A DNA stretch of 50,568 nucleotides from a virus: positions 1 through 50,568 of the IMG/VR virus record IMGVR_UViG_3300039106_000654. One strand, given 5' to 3'. The notes under the pieces are model-generated. The model was given only the letters and a program-made list of their open reading frames with translations, ran no database searches and was not told the origin of the DNA. The translations under genes and the position numbers were made by a program. Of this stretch, positions 11,077-21,770 are shown piece by piece. How positions within the stretch are numbered: position 1 is the first letter of the stretch; the number at the start of each line of letters is the position of its first letter.

Positions 11077-14000
11077 ATGAGCTGTGATATAAAAGTAAAT
11101 TCAATAAAATATTTAATGAAACAAGGAGCTGTTGATAATCTTAGAGGGATTATTGATGAAAAGCTTTTTAATGAATTAAATGATCAATTAACAGCTCTTG
11201 CTGAACAAAAATATGGTTTACAAACACTTGGTGGTAAATTATTTAGTATTAAAGTAACTGAATATACAGATGCACGTAGATCTGCTTATTATAGAGATGC
11301 TAAATTTAAAATATATAGAGCTTTACCAAATGAAATAATTTTTGAAAGATTACAAGAACTATATGATGCTTATCAGGATAAACCCATGTTTATGAAAACT
11401 CCTGTAGTTGATTTTTCATTAAAAATTATAAATGCTTTAGATAAAATTAATAGAAATAAATTTGAAACATCTAAGCTTCAAGGTTGGTTAAATGACCTTC
11501 AAAAACAAGGAGTATCCGCACAGCAAATAGAATTATTTAAAGAAGTTGCTAAACCAGGAATGACTAAAGATGAAATAGCTACAGCTATTGCTTCTGCTTA
11601 TAGTTATACTGTTGAGATTAATACTTCTAAAGATACAAGTACTTTTTTAATACAACATGGGAATAGATATTTTGAATATGTAGATGAAGAACCTAATAGA
11701 GAATTAACTAAAGAAGAGTTTGAAAAAGAAAGTAATACTGAAAGATCTTCTCAATATTATTCTAACCTAACAGTACCAGGTGGTACTAATTATATAGAAA
11801 ATGAAATAGTTACACCAGATATTACACCTAATATTAAAGGTCATGCACAATTTAGTACTGATAAAGGTATTGGATGGTTTAGAAGTGATGATAAAAGTAT
11901 TCAAGATTATAAGACTAATGCTAAAAATATAGAGGAACTTGAAAAAGATTTAAATAGATTTCAGACAACTCCTATTCGTCAAGGTAAAAATGGAAATTGG
12001 TACATTGGATTACAAGGACCTTTTAAAACAGAAGGTGAAGCAAAAGCTTTTAAAGAAGATAGATTAAATAAAACATTAAATATTTTAAATTCTTCTTTTA
12101 AAACTCGTAGAATACTAGAAGTACAATCTGATTTATTTCAGAAAGGTAGAGATAAAACTAATCTAATTAATTATGAAAAAGAAGATTATAAATCTTACAC
12201 TAAAAATGGATACAATTACTTTACAATAAATGGAGAATTTTTTAAACAAAAAGAAGTAAGTGATAGTAATAAATTTTTACCTGGAAAAGAAGAAAAAATT
12301 ACTAAACAAGAATTTGAAAAGAATATAACAAAAGAAAAAACACAAAATCAATTTCTACAACTTCTAAACAAAGACAATAACTGGGTAACATTCTTTATTA
12401 AATCTATTATGCAAGATAGTGCTAAGAAAGGATATGAGAAAGTATTATTTCCTACTGGTAATACAGCTAGTAAAGTAGAAGGTCATACTACTTTAGAAGA
12501 ATATAAAAAAGAAAAACAAAATAGAATTAAGACTCTTGAAAAGTGGATAAAACAAGATGAAGAAACACTTGAACAAAATGAAAAAGGTGGCATTCGTACT
12601 CTTTATGGTGATAATGTTGAAAGAAGATATTTAAAAGAATTTGAACTTAGAGACATGGAAAACAAGGTTTCTAAAGCTTATTTTGAAATAAAACAACTTA
12701 AACAAGAACTTGAAAGAGTAGAAGGTCCAGAAGGATTTGGTGCTTTAGCACCTATTTATAATTTTTATGAGAACACTGTAACTAATATTCTTAAAAAACA
12801 GTTTGGTAAAGAACGTGTAAAACAAGTTACAGATGAGTATGGGAATACTTGGAATGAATTAACTATTGAACCTAATAAAGATCTTGATAAAATAATGTTT
12901 TTAAGAAATTCAAACAATATAGATTCAAAAATACAAGATATAAATGGTGTTTTATTTATGGATGTAAAACTAGATAATTTACAAAATGAAAGATCAAAAG
13001 AAGTTGCTGAAGTTCTTGCACAAAGACTTGCTTTAGGAATGGGTGTTCAATATAATAATGTAACTCAAGAAGAAGCAGCAGATATTTTAAAAAATACACA
13101 AACAAAATATAATGGAGAACCAGCATTTTATTATGCTGGAACTGTTTATACAGTAGGAGAAAATGTTAATGTATCTACAGTACTTCATGAATTTGCCCAT
13201 CCAGTTCTTCAAGCACTTAGAAAAACTAATAACATATTATTTCAAAAATTATATAATCAAGCTTTAGACACTGAAGAAGGACAAGGAATAAGATCATATG
13301 TAAAAGCAATATATCCAGAATTAAATGAATTTACAGATTTATTTAAAGAAGAAGTTCTTGCTTATGCTTTACAACTAAGAGCTGTAAATAAGATTAATAA
13401 ACAAATAGAATCAGAAGGTTTTGAAAGTTTTATGAATAAACTTTTAGCTTCTATAAAGCAATTACTTAGAAAAATATTTGGAAGTAAAGTAGATGTTTCA
13501 AAATTAGATGTAGACACTACATTAGAAGAAATGGCAGATATGCTTCTAGATAGTCAGTTTGAATTTAAAACTGATCTTCTTAAAGAAGAAGATCTTGTTA
13601 TGTATGCTAGAGATGTTATAGATAGAGCAAGAGAATTAACTAGTTTTTCTGATGTAAAATCTCAATTGAAAGTTGTAGAAGAAATGTATGATACTAATAA
13701 AAGAATTCTTTCTCAGGCTGAAAATTTTGTAGGAGATGCTGCATCTAAAAAATTCTTAAAAGAAAGTATATTTGAAAAAGGAACAAATAGATATATTAGA
13801 GAGGTTGTAAGTACATTAAAAGAAAATCTTAATACAGATACTGAAAACTTTACTGAAAATGAACTCATACAAAATGCATTAGATGCTGCTAAAAAAGAAT
13901 TAGATGTAGATCTTCAAAGAGCAGTAGCTCTTGTTAATAGTTTAGATAATATTAATAGCATGACTAAAAACATGCTTCTTGATATTTCAAGAATCAGTAA

Positions 14001-17000
14001 ATCAAATATAAATAATACAAGTTCTATTACTCTTTTAATGCTTTATAAGAATAATGGTCATGCATGGTTAAAAATGATAGAGGAAATTGATTCAGCTTTA
14101 ACTTCAGATGGAGATTTAATTGATAGTAAAAATCCTTTCTATCAAAGTTTGAATGAAATTGTTTTAAATATAACCCGTATAAATACAAATATTGCAAACA
14201 TACTTAAAAATAATAATGTTCAATTTTATGTTGAACTTACTAGTATTATGTCTAAGTATGTTCAAGATAAATTAAAAGAAAATCTTGGTACAGCTTTAAA
14301 GAAAACTTTTGTAGTTGGAGAATTAGAAAGAGAAGTGGATAATTTATATAATAAAGTTGTTCAACAAACTCTCAAAGATGAAGATATAGAAGAATTAATT
14401 CAAAAGGGTGTGCCAGCAAATGTTCTTAAAGGTTTTCTTCAAGAATATAAAGATTTAGTAGTTGATGAAGAAAAAATTACAGCAGCTCTTACTGGTGGAG
14501 CCAGGGATGTTACTTGGTTTAATAGATGGTTAGAAAGTTATAGTTCTAGTAATGATGTTGTAGCAGGACCATTAGCAATATTTATTGAGAATGAAAAAAC
14601 TCAAGTAAAAAATCTTGTTTGGCAACAATCAATGAAGTTTAGAAATAAATTGGAAGAATTATTACCTAAAGTAGGCTTTAGCAAGTTAAACTCAATTCAA
14701 ATGAGAGAAAAACTTGGATTTAAAGATAAGATACTTTGGTTTAATAAAGATACTGGAGAAACAGAAGAAAAAGAAATTTATTCATATTTAGATAAATTTA
14801 AAGATTATAGATATCACTATGATCTTTTAGATTGGAATGTTGAAGCAGCTAAAAAAACAGAAGATCCTTTAAAGATTGCTCAAGCAGTATTAGAATTTGA
14901 TGAATTTAAGAAAGATTATATGTGGCAAGAATTTGTCCCAGAAGTCTATGAAAAAGATGCTGTATTTAAAGATACTGAAATAGGTAAGTTAGCATATTAT
15001 GTAAGGAAGCAAAAGCTTCAAACTTATAATAACTTATTAAATAGTATGGAGAATGAATATGAAAGATTTGAACAATATTCTACTACACAAGCTGCATTTA
15101 GAGAGTATCAACAATTATATTCACTTACATATGAAGATAGTACTCCTAAAGTAGATGATCCGGCAAAAGGTATTTATGATTTAAGTATTGCTGAATTACT
15201 TATAGAACATAGAGCTAATACAAAACAATTTAATGAATGGAGACCAATAGAAGGATTACTTCAAAGTGCCTATAATGAATTTGTAGATTTATTAGCTACT
15301 AAAAATATAGTTGCTGGTTCTGCTGATTTTAAAAAAGAAATAGAAAAGTGGAGAAGACAAAATTTAAGAATGGAATACGATCCTATATATTGGGAAAGTA
15401 AAAATGCTTTAACAGCAGAACTTAGAGATCTTCAAGTTTCTGTATCTCAAGATTTTCAAATCATTAATGATCTAATATATAGTTATAGGGATGAACAAGG
15501 TCAACCTGATAGCAGTGCTATGGGTAAAGCTAGGTTAGAAAAAATTAGAGATGCTGAACAAGCTATTGCAGATTATAAATTTGAGTTTGATTCATCTACA
15601 GGTTTGTCAAAAGAAGATTCTGATGAGCTACGTGATTTATCATATAAAGCTAGAAAGGGACTTTTACAACCTGGTTCTCTTGAAACCAAAAGATATATGT
15701 ATCTTTTGGATATGAGGAAATCAGAAGGTATTAGTCCAGAAGATGCTGCTAGAATTACTGAAATATTTTCAGAATTAGCTGATTTATCTCAAAACATACC
15801 AACTGTATATTATTCAGAAGTATTAAATTATAATTTATCTAAACAAAACATCAAAGAATTAGATGAAGATGACATGGATAAGTTTATAAATGATGAAGAG
15901 TTTCAAGAAATTCTTAATGCTGATGAATCTTTTAGAGAATGGTTTGAATTAAATCATTATGTAGTTCAAACATATGATAAAAAACTTAAAGAATATGTTC
16001 CTACTTATAAAAGAACAAGAGCAAATTCTATATCTATACCAAAAGATTCAAGTCATATTAAATATACAGAAATAATTGATAAAGAAACAGGAGAACCTGT
16101 ACTTTTAATGGGTGTTCCAAATGCAAGACATTCAAGATTTGGTATTAAGAATGAATATAGAACAATTCCTTTTGGAGAAAACAAAGCAGATTATGTTGGA
16201 ACATACATTGATAATAAGAATCAATGGCTTCCAAGATTATATGAACCTGGATCAAAATATAATCCAAAAGATTCTAGGTTTATGAATGAAAGATATTTTC
16301 AAATGAAAGCTTCTAATAGTAATGAATATAAATTACTAGAAGCTATTAAGGAATATCATTTAGAAAATCAAAAGAATCAAAGTAACTATAGTAAATTATA
16401 TCTTGATATGCCTAGATATTCCATTAAGAAAATGGATATTTATCAAGCATTGCAAAAAAATACATATGGTCAAAGATTTTCTGAATTTGGTAAAACAGTA
16501 AAAGAATGGACTAATCAATTAGTAGGTAAATCTGTAATGGATTATGAGAATGATCTAAACTATGATCCTAAAAATAACTTAGTTAATACTGATTTAAATG
16601 GTACTGAAATTTCTTATGTTCCAGTGTCTGGTATTTATAATCTTGATATAAATGTGACTGATGCTGATGTATTTAGTACTTTATTTAGATATGCATTATC
16701 TATTCAAACACAAGGTAAACTCTTAGAAAGTTTACCACTTGTACAAAGTCTTGTAGATACATTAGAAGATCCTGAAAATGCACCAAAAGATTTAGAGAAA
16801 TTTGATAAAAATGTATACAATCTAAAAGGTTTATTAAAGAATGCAAAGAAAAAATTTGCAAGTAATAATAGATTAGGGCAAGTTAAATCTTTAATGGAAA
16901 GAGAATATGCTGGTAAAAAAGTAGAAGGTCTTGAAGAAACACATCCCCGTTTAGGTAAATGGATACAAAATATTCAAGGATTATCTTCTATGGGGTCATT

Positions 17001-18486
17001 AGCCTTAAATATACAATCAGATTTAAAAAATAAATATGGTGCCTATGTTCAGTTAATAATAGAAGGAATGGGTTCTGAGTTTATTAATTTAAAAGATATT
17101 GCTCTTGCTAGACCTTGGGCTGAAAAAGCTATGTTAGAATGGACTACTAAAGGAATTTATCAAACTGGTCCTGGTGCTATATCTACACAATTAATTCAAC
17201 TTTTTGATCCAACTTTTAAAGCTAAAGATGAATTTGGAAGAGAGATTGAAAGATCTTTAGTAAAAGATCTTGTAAATATGGAATGGTTATATATGCATAG
17301 AAAATTTGGTGAGATGCAAGTAGCTGTATCTTTATTTGGTTCATTTATGTATGGTCAAAAAATAGATCAAATTCTTGGAGATGGAACTAAGAAATCTATG
17401 AGATATATTGAAGCATGGGAAAAAGATGAAGATGGTATAGTTAAATTAAAGCCAGGTGTACATCCTGGATGGAGTCCTTTTACTGTTAAACATTCTTATG
17501 TTAAAGGTGAAACTTTGGAACAAATTGCTAAAAAGTATTATATACCTGTAGAAGAACTTAAAGCTAAAAATAGAATTAAATCTGAAATACAATTAGAAGA
17601 TGGGCAAGAAATAATTATTTCTAAGTCTGAATTATTTCATGGTTTAAAAAATAGAATTCAAGGTACATCAAGAAAATTATTTGGAGCTTATGATGATATG
17701 GGACAACCTGAAGGTAATAAAAATTTACTTTACAGAATGTTTTTCTTTATGAGAAAATGGTTTACTCCAATGTTAATGAATAGATTTGGTTTTGATTCTA
17801 AAACAGCAACATGGACAAGAGGAGGAGAAAGATATGATTGGGCAACATCATCCTATGGTAAAGGTTTTTATGTAACAGCATTTCAAACAATGCTAAAAAC
17901 TTTAAAATCAGGATTTAGAGATTATGCTTATTTAACTAACACAGAAAAAACTGCAGTGAGAAAAGCATCTGGTGAAGCATTTTTTACTATTGGTTTTGCT
18001 TTGTTAATAATAATGCTATTTGGTTTTGATCCAGATGATGAAGATAAATGGAAAAAACTTAAAAAAAGATCAGGAGCTATTAATGAAGATAATTTTAATA
18101 CTTATGGATTCTTTGTAAATCATATGTTATTATTAACATTAGGGGTACAAGCAGAAACAAGTGCCTTTATTCCACTTCCTGCTATTAAAGGAGTAAATTT
18201 AGGAGCAGATGATTATGTAAAAATGATAACTCAAACTACAACTGCTTGGTATAATACTGTTGTTTTGTATATTGATATTTTTGGAGATGCTTTAGATTTT
18301 GTTACTTTTTCTGAAATGGATAGATACAAGAAAGATACTGGTCCATATTCTTGGAAAGAAAAAGATTCATTAAAACTATGGGCAAAATTACTTAAAACAG
18401 TTGGTGCATCAGGAAGTACAGGAGATCCTTCAACTCAAATTGAATTTTTAATAAAAAATAGTTCAGCTAAGGGTGGAGCTAGATAA
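11077..18486 (+). CDS. Giant ejection/cargo protein: polyvalent-protein domain, zincin motif, LysM, membrane segment
   Basis: A 2469-residue partner of the virion RNA polymerase. Residues about 255-610 resemble the large polyvalent-protein associated domain of phage and conjugative-element proteins: LEVQSD near 347-352, then an aromatic/Lys block ending LFPTGN, then a PIYNFYE...LKKQFGKERV segment near 560-590. HEFAH at 704-708 is a zincin-type metallopeptidase motif. A LysM domain sits at about 2139-2185 (HSYVKGETLEQIAKKYYIP...), suggesting peptidoglycan binding. A hydrophobic segment near 2302-2318 is followed by an acidic patch (DPDDEDKW). Much of the middle is helical and charged. The arrangement fits a virion protein that enters with DNA and acts at the cell wall or membrane. 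It ends just before the bidirectional terminator, so it is the last gene of the late transcript. Confidence 0.85.
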   Translation: MSCDIKVNSIKYLMKQGAVDNLRGIIDEKLFNELNDQLTALAEQKYGLQTLGGKLFSIKVTEYTDARRSAYYRDAKFKIYRALPNEIIFERLQELYDAYQDKPMFMKTPVVDFSLKIINALDKINRNKFETSKLQGWLNDLQKQGVSAQQIELFKEVAKPGMTKDEIATAIASAYSYTVEINTSKDTSTFLIQHGNRYFEYVDEEPNRELTKEEFEKESNTERSSQYYSNLTVPGGTNYIENEIVTPDITPNIKGHAQFSTDKGIGWFRSDDKSIQDYKTNAKNIEELEKDLNRFQTTPIRQGKNGNWYIGLQGPFKTEGEAKAFKEDRLNKTLNILNSSFKTRRILEVQSDLFQKGRDKTNLINYEKEDYKSYTKNGYNYFTINGEFFKQKEVSDSNKFLPGKEEKITKQEFEKNITKEKTQNQFLQLLNKDNNWVTFFIKSIMQDSAKKGYEKVLFPTGNTASKVEGHTTLEEYKKEKQNRIKTLEKWIKQDEETLEQNEKGGIRTLYGDNVERRYLKEFELRDMENKVSKAYFEIKQLKQELERVEGPEGFGALAPIYNFYENTVTNILKKQFGKERVKQVTDEYGNTWNELTIEPNKDLDKIMFLRNSNNIDSKIQDINGVLFMDVKLDNLQNERSKEVAEVLAQRLALGMGVQYNNVTQEEAADILKNTQTKYNGEPAFYYAGTVYTVGENVNVSTVLHEFAHPVLQALRKTNNILFQKLYNQALDTEEGQGIRSYVKAIYPELNEFTDLFKEEVLAYALQLRAVNKINKQIESEGFESFMNKLLASIKQLLRKIFGSKVDVSKLDVDTTLEEMADMLLDSQFEFKTDLLKEEDLVMYARDVIDRARELTSFSDVKSQLKVVEEMYDTNKRILSQAENFVGDAASKKFLKESIFEKGTNRYIREVVSTLKENLNTDTENFTENELIQNALDAAKKELDVDLQRAVALVNSLDNINSMTKNMLLDISRISKSNINNTSSITLLMLYKNNGHAWLKMIEEIDSALTSDGDLIDSKNPFYQSLNEIVLNITRINTNIANILKNNNVQFYVELTSIMSKYVQDKLKENLGTALKKTFVVGELEREVDNLYNKVVQQTLKDEDIEELIQKGVPANVLKGFLQEYKDLVVDEEKITAALTGGARDVTWFNRWLESYSSSNDVVAGPLAIFIENEKTQVKNLVWQQSMKFRNKLEELLPKVGFSKLNSIQMREKLGFKDKILWFNKDTGETEEKEIYSYLDKFKDYRYHYDLLDWNVEAAKKTEDPLKIAQAVLEFDEFKKDYMWQEFVPEVYEKDAVFKDTEIGKLAYYVRKQKLQTYNNLLNSMENEYERFEQYSTTQAAFREYQQLYSLTYEDSTPKVDDPAKGIYDLSIAELLIEHRANTKQFNEWRPIEGLLQSAYNEFVDLLATKNIVAGSADFKKEIEKWRRQNLRMEYDPIYWESKNALTAELRDLQVSVSQDFQIINDLIYSYRDEQGQPDSSAMGKARLEKIRDAEQAIADYKFEFDSSTGLSKEDSDELRDLSYKARKGLLQPGSLETKRYMYLLDMRKSEGISPEDAARITEIFSELADLSQNIPTVYYSEVLNYNLSKQNIKELDEDDMDKFINDEEFQEILNADESFREWFELNHYVVQTYDKKLKEYVPTYKRTRANSISIPKDSSHIKYTEIIDKETGEPVLLMGVPNARHSRFGIKNEYRTIPFGENKADYVGTYIDNKNQWLPRLYEPGSKYNPKDSRFMNERYFQMKASNSNEYKLLEAIKEYHLENQKNQSNYSKLYLDMPRYSIKKMDIYQALQKNTYGQRFSEFGKTVKEWTNQLVGKSVMDYENDLNYDPKNNLVNTDLNGTEISYVPVSGIYNLDINVTDADVFSTLFRYALSIQTQGKLLESLPLVQSLVDTLEDPENAPKDLEKFDKNVYNLKGLLKNAKKKFASNNRLGQVKSLMEREYAGKKVEGLEETHPRLGKWIQNIQGLSSMGSLALNIQSDLKNKYGAYVQLIIEGMGSEFINLKDIALARPWAEKAMLEWTTKGIYQTGPGAISTQLIQLFDPTFKAKDEFGREIERSLVKDLVNMEWLYMHRKFGEMQVAVSLFGSFMYGQKIDQILGDGTKKSMRYIEAWEKDEDGIVKLKPGVHPGWSPFTVKHSYVKGETLEQIAKKYYIPVEELKAKNRIKSEIQLEDGQEIIISKSELFHGLKNRIQGTSRKLFGAYDDMGQPEGNKNLLYRMFFFMRKWFTPMLMNRFGFDSKTATWTRGGERYDWATSSYGKGFYVTAFQTMLKTLKSGFRDYAYLTNTEKTAVRKASGEAFFTIGFALLIIMLFGFDPDDEDKWKKLKKRSGAINEDNFNTYGFFVNHMLLLTLGVQAETSAFIPLPAIKGVNLGADDYVKMITQTTTAWYNTVVLYIDIFGDALDFVTFSEMDRYKKDTGPYSWKEKDSLKLWAKLLKTVGASGSTGDPSTQIEFLIKNSSAKGGAR

Positions 18487-18504
18487 TAATAGTGGGCGCG
18501 AAAA

Positions 18505-18540
18505 AAAAAGGGGAACAGCCGAAGCCATTCCCCTTAAACT
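18505..18540. terminator. Bidirectional terminator between convergent late and replication blocks
   Basis: AAGGGGAA at 18508-18515 pairs with TTCCCCTT at 18528-18535 across a 12-base loop. An A-tract lies on the left (18501-18509), which is a U-tract for minus-strand transcripts; the right side is AT-rich. It sits exactly between converging genes ending at 18486 and 18569. Confidence 0.8.
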
Positions 18541-18568
18541 TAACACCTACATTATGAAAATAGGTTTC

Positions 18569-19792
18569 TTAAAAGAAATCTGAAGTATTATCTTCTTTTT
18601 CTTCATTATCTTCTTCAATACTAAAATCTAAAATATCAAAATTAGCTTTTGTATCATCAGTACTCATAGTACTAGCATTCTCACCTGTCCATTCTTGATT
18701 CTCATCAATTTCAAATGGTGTATCATCTTTTTCAACAATGTGTTGTTCTGTCCAGATATCAGCATCATCATCATCATCATCTCCTGGATCTGAAGTTACT
18801 GTATTATGAAAGTCAATAGATTCAAATGTATTTCCCATAGGATCTGTATAAGAAACTAGTATTTCTTCAGCTTCATCTGCATTAATTAATAAGTCTAATA
18901 CTTCAACTACTTCAGCATGTTTGTATCTAAGATCTTCATCCATTAGATCTGCTTCTAGATCTGCTTCAGCTGCAGCAATCTGATCTAGTAAGTTAAGTTG
19001 ATTAGGATCAACAAAAGCTGTCTCATCTTCTATAACTTCAGGAGTTGCTGGAACTATCTGTGTAGGTTGGGTCCACTGTTGAAAGTTATTTATACTTGAC
19101 ATAAAATAATGTAGAACTCTTTGGTCTTCCATCCAAGTTTTAGGATGTGAATGTTGAAGAGCTATAGTCACATAACTATAAAAAGCCCATAGACTATTAG
19201 AATCTGCAAAGACATGACTAGGTCTGTCCATCTGTTGTCTTATAATACTAGCTTGTTCAGTAGTAAGAATCTGATATTCTGCAAATAAAATACCTAACAT
19301 TTGAGCTTGTCTTCTTTTGTTGAGAGTTATTCCTTTCATTATATCTTTATCTGCAGCTAACTGATTATAATACATATGAGCATTAGCTATTTGCTCTTGT
19401 ATAGTTTTAATAGTTTCTTCATCAGCTGTTCCAGTATGTTTTCTGGCCCAACTTCCCATATCACCACAAACCATTGTAGTTCCTGTAAGATTAATATAAG
19501 CTCCTACACCACATTTAAACCTTACTTGTTTATTATAACTGTTTGTCCATACAAACATCATAGATAACTCAGGGTCAGAATTAAAACTTAATTTATGAAT
19601 TCCTTGAGCAATCTGTCCATCAGCAGTGCATCTAAACTCCTCATCAAGGATTGAAAAACCTGCCGTAGCAAGTTCAGTATATACATAATCTATTACAGAC
19701 TGGTGGCTAATTACAGTGTAAGTAGCAGCATGATTTGGTAAAGCCACACTTACTAAGTGGGCTTTGGTACATTCGGCAATTTTCTTTGGCAT
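18569..19792 (-). CDS. DUF932-like phage protein with acidic C-terminal tail
   Basis: A 407-residue protein. Its N-terminal about 240 residues have the look of the DUF932 / phage-plasmid-like family: a repetitive beta N-part (ISHQSVIDYVYTELATAGF...), a central NSYNKQVRFKCGVG...MVCGDMGSWARKH block, and a helical region ending in a YSYVTIALQHSHPKTWMEDQ segment. The C-terminal third is very acidic, with six consecutive Asp near residue 340. DUF932 proteins are common in large phages and neighbour replication genes; their biochemical role is not settled. The gene lies 2 bases after the DNA polymerase and is the last gene of the minus-strand replication block. Family assignment is by recognition of sequence pattern only. 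Confidence 0.65.
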   Translation of the reverse strand: MPKKIAECTKAHLVSVALPNHAATYTVISHQSVIDYVYTELATAGFSILDEEFRCTADGQIAQGIHKLSFNSDPELSMMFVWTNSYNKQVRFKCGVGAYINLTGTTMVCGDMGSWARKHTGTADEETIKTIQEQIANAHMYYNQLAADKDIMKGITLNKRRQAQMLGILFAEYQILTTEQASIIRQQMDRPSHVFADSNSLWAFYSYVTIALQHSHPKTWMEDQRVLHYFMSSINNFQQWTQPTQIVPATPEVIEDETAFVDPNQLNLLDQIAAAEADLEADLMDEDLRYKHAEVVEVLDLLINADEAEEILVSYTDPMGNTFESIDFHNTVTSDPGDDDDDDADIWTEQHIVEKDDTPFEIDENQEWTGENASTMSTDDTKANFDILDFSIEEDNEEKEDNTSDFF

Positions 19793-19794
19793 AA

Positions 19795-21693
19795 TTAAAA
19801 TAATTTTAGTTGTGTTATAATAGGCTCAAGATCAAGTATTTCCTTATTAATCTTAGCTAAATAGTAATCATAGTTTATATCATAGTCACTAAAAGGTTTT
19901 TCCTCATAGTTAATTAGTAGAGTCTGAAGCCACTTTCCTGCTTCTATCTGTATCTCTCTATTATCAGTATTATTTTTCTTAATTACCTTAACTCCTGTAT
20001 TAGATATAAAGTATCTAATTGTTTGTTGTAATTTTTCTGTATTATAAGTTTGGTCTACAACTTCATGTTTATGAAAAGACCAATCTCCTTTAATTTTAAC
20101 TCCTCCACAAAAATCAAATATGTTTAAATTTTCTTTTATAAACTTTTCAGGTTTAATCCCATTTACAAAGTAATTATAAACTCCTTGAGCAATAATTGAA
20201 AAACTTTTGTTCTTATGAAGAGCTAAATCAGCAAACTCAAATCTACCCTTACACTTAGTTTTACCTTTCTCAGTAATAGCAATGTAATTATTTACATCAC
20301 CAAGAATAATCTTAGAATAAGTATCATGTTCAAGTTGTAAGCTTGTTATATCTTCCCATCTTTTACAAATTTCCATGTACTTGTCTACATATTCTCTTGG
20401 AATAATAGTTTCAAGACCATCTGTATTCTGCATTAATGGAATAGCATTTGGAATCTCTTCACAAATCATCTCATATAACATAGTAAGACTTAACTGACCA
20501 TTAATAGTAATCTTCATAGTAAACTCTGGATCATATAAGAAGCTATTAGCATCATTACTTAATCCATAGGTTGAGTTTAGGATAATCTTATATACATAGT
20601 TCTTAGGATCTGCTTTAGGAATCTTCTTTCTTTCTTCAAAGAACCATTCATACAGATCATAAAATGCTTTCTGTGGTAAATGAGCAGGTGCCCATTTATT
20701 TCTGATAGCAAGATTAGGATAGAAGCTTGTGACATCTGAGGTCATAATAACCATATCATCTTCAGCTGTATAAACTTTACTAGACCGTGCCCCATGGATA
20801 CCACCCAAACCATAATCAGTTTGGAGACCCTTATATCTTACAGAATACTTAAAGCCTCCTTTAGTTTCTCCTGTATAGATTATTACTTCTTGAAACTTCT
20901 TTAGAAGATTCTGAAAGGGAGCTGTTTTAAATTCAATATAAGGTAGTATGATATCTTTAACTACAATCTTATCTCTTTTAGTTCTCATCTGTCTAAGATC
21001 ATATTTCTTTATACCAGTCTTTTGACTTAAGAAATGTAAAAACAATTCTTTAGAAATCCGTGGCTCAGAAGCAGAATATAAATCTATACCATATTCCTCT
21101 GTAAGTGTTCTTCTCAAATCAATATTGCTTTTACTAAGCATCATGATCTGTTTAGTAGACTTAACATCATTCCAACAGTATTTAATTATCTCTGGTATTT
21201 GATCTGCAATAACTTCAGTAGTATGATGAATAGGCATATCCATTATATTGTGCCAATCCATAGTATACTGAATCCATTTTAATGAACTTCTTTTGGCTGG
21301 ATTATCCCAATGGTTTAATTTAAATACATCCAGTTGTCTAATATGCAAATCCCGCGGAGAGAATTCAGAGAATTCACCTTGGTTTTGTCTATTAATAATA
21401 TCTTGTGCTTTATTATACAGGAATCTGGCAATAGTATCACCATCTTGTTCTAAAAGTTGTTCCTTGTTTCTTAATATGTGTTCAGTAATTTGACTATCAA
21501 AACTTAAACCATTAAAACTTACATGCCATTCACTATAAGCAATATTCTTTTCTAGAAAAGTTACCAGTTCTAGAATATCATTTTTACTTTCATGTGCAAC
21601 AAATACTTCTTGGTCTTCAGATTTTGTGTCTTCAAAACAGGCTATGAAACAATTAGATAAAGTTTCATAATCCATAACATAGTTTGTCTTCAT
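19795..21693 (-). CDS. Family B DNA polymerase with 3'-5' exonuclease domain
   Basis: Replicative DNA polymerase, 632 residues. Exonuclease motifs: Exo I at D8/E10 (VMDYETLS), Exo II at 61-66 (NGLSFD), Exo III at Y172-D176 (YCWND). Polymerase motifs: motif A DVTSFYPNL with D320, motif B KIILNSTYG at 369-377, and motif C NTDG with D425, which has a single Asp rather than the classical DTD. A GLGGIHGA block just before motif A is typical of phage B-type enzymes. It is shorter than cellular family B polymerases. Crassvirales are known to carry either a family A or a family B polymerase; this one has B. No terminal-protein gene or TPR insertion is recognisable by eye. Confidence 0.95.
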   Translation of the reverse strand: MKTNYVMDYETLSNCFIACFEDTKSEDQEVFVAHESKNDILELVTFLEKNIAYSEWHVSFNGLSFDSQITEHILRNKEQLLEQDGDTIARFLYNKAQDIINRQNQGEFSEFSPRDLHIRQLDVFKLNHWDNPAKRSSLKWIQYTMDWHNIMDMPIHHTTEVIADQIPEIIKYCWNDVKSTKQIMMLSKSNIDLRRTLTEEYGIDLYSASEPRISKELFLHFLSQKTGIKKYDLRQMRTKRDKIVVKDIILPYIEFKTAPFQNLLKKFQEVIIYTGETKGGFKYSVRYKGLQTDYGLGGIHGARSSKVYTAEDDMVIMTSDVTSFYPNLAIRNKWAPAHLPQKAFYDLYEWFFEERKKIPKADPKNYVYKIILNSTYGLSNDANSFLYDPEFTMKITINGQLSLTMLYEMICEEIPNAIPLMQNTDGLETIIPREYVDKYMEICKRWEDITSLQLEHDTYSKIILGDVNNYIAITEKGKTKCKGRFEFADLALHKNKSFSIIAQGVYNYFVNGIKPEKFIKENLNIFDFCGGVKIKGDWSFHKHEVVDQTYNTEKLQQTIRYFISNTGVKVIKKNNTDNREIQIEAGKWLQTLLINYEEKPFSDYDINYDYYLAKINKEILDLEPIITQLKLF

Positions 21694-21731
21694 ATGCTAG
21701 TTCAGTTAAGCTGTTCCCCCAATTAATTAAT

Positions 21732-21762
21732 AAAAAAGTGGGTAGTTAGACTACCCACTTGG
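21732..21762 (-). terminator. Rho-independent terminator
   Basis: A perfect 10-bp stem, AAGTGGGTAG (21736-21745) with CTACCCACTT (21751-21760), loop TTAGA. On the minus strand it is followed by a run of T. It lies directly after the stop of the gene ending at 21771 and before the polymerase gene, so the polymerase is probably read through or has its own promoter. Confidence 0.85.
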
Positions 21763-21770
21763 TAGTCAGA

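Noticed and set aside
1131-18486. Whole-genome TAG or TGA recoding
   Set aside because: The two giant genes have no in-frame TAG or TGA over their length, and TGA and TAG are used as true stops with ATGA-type overlaps in the minus block.
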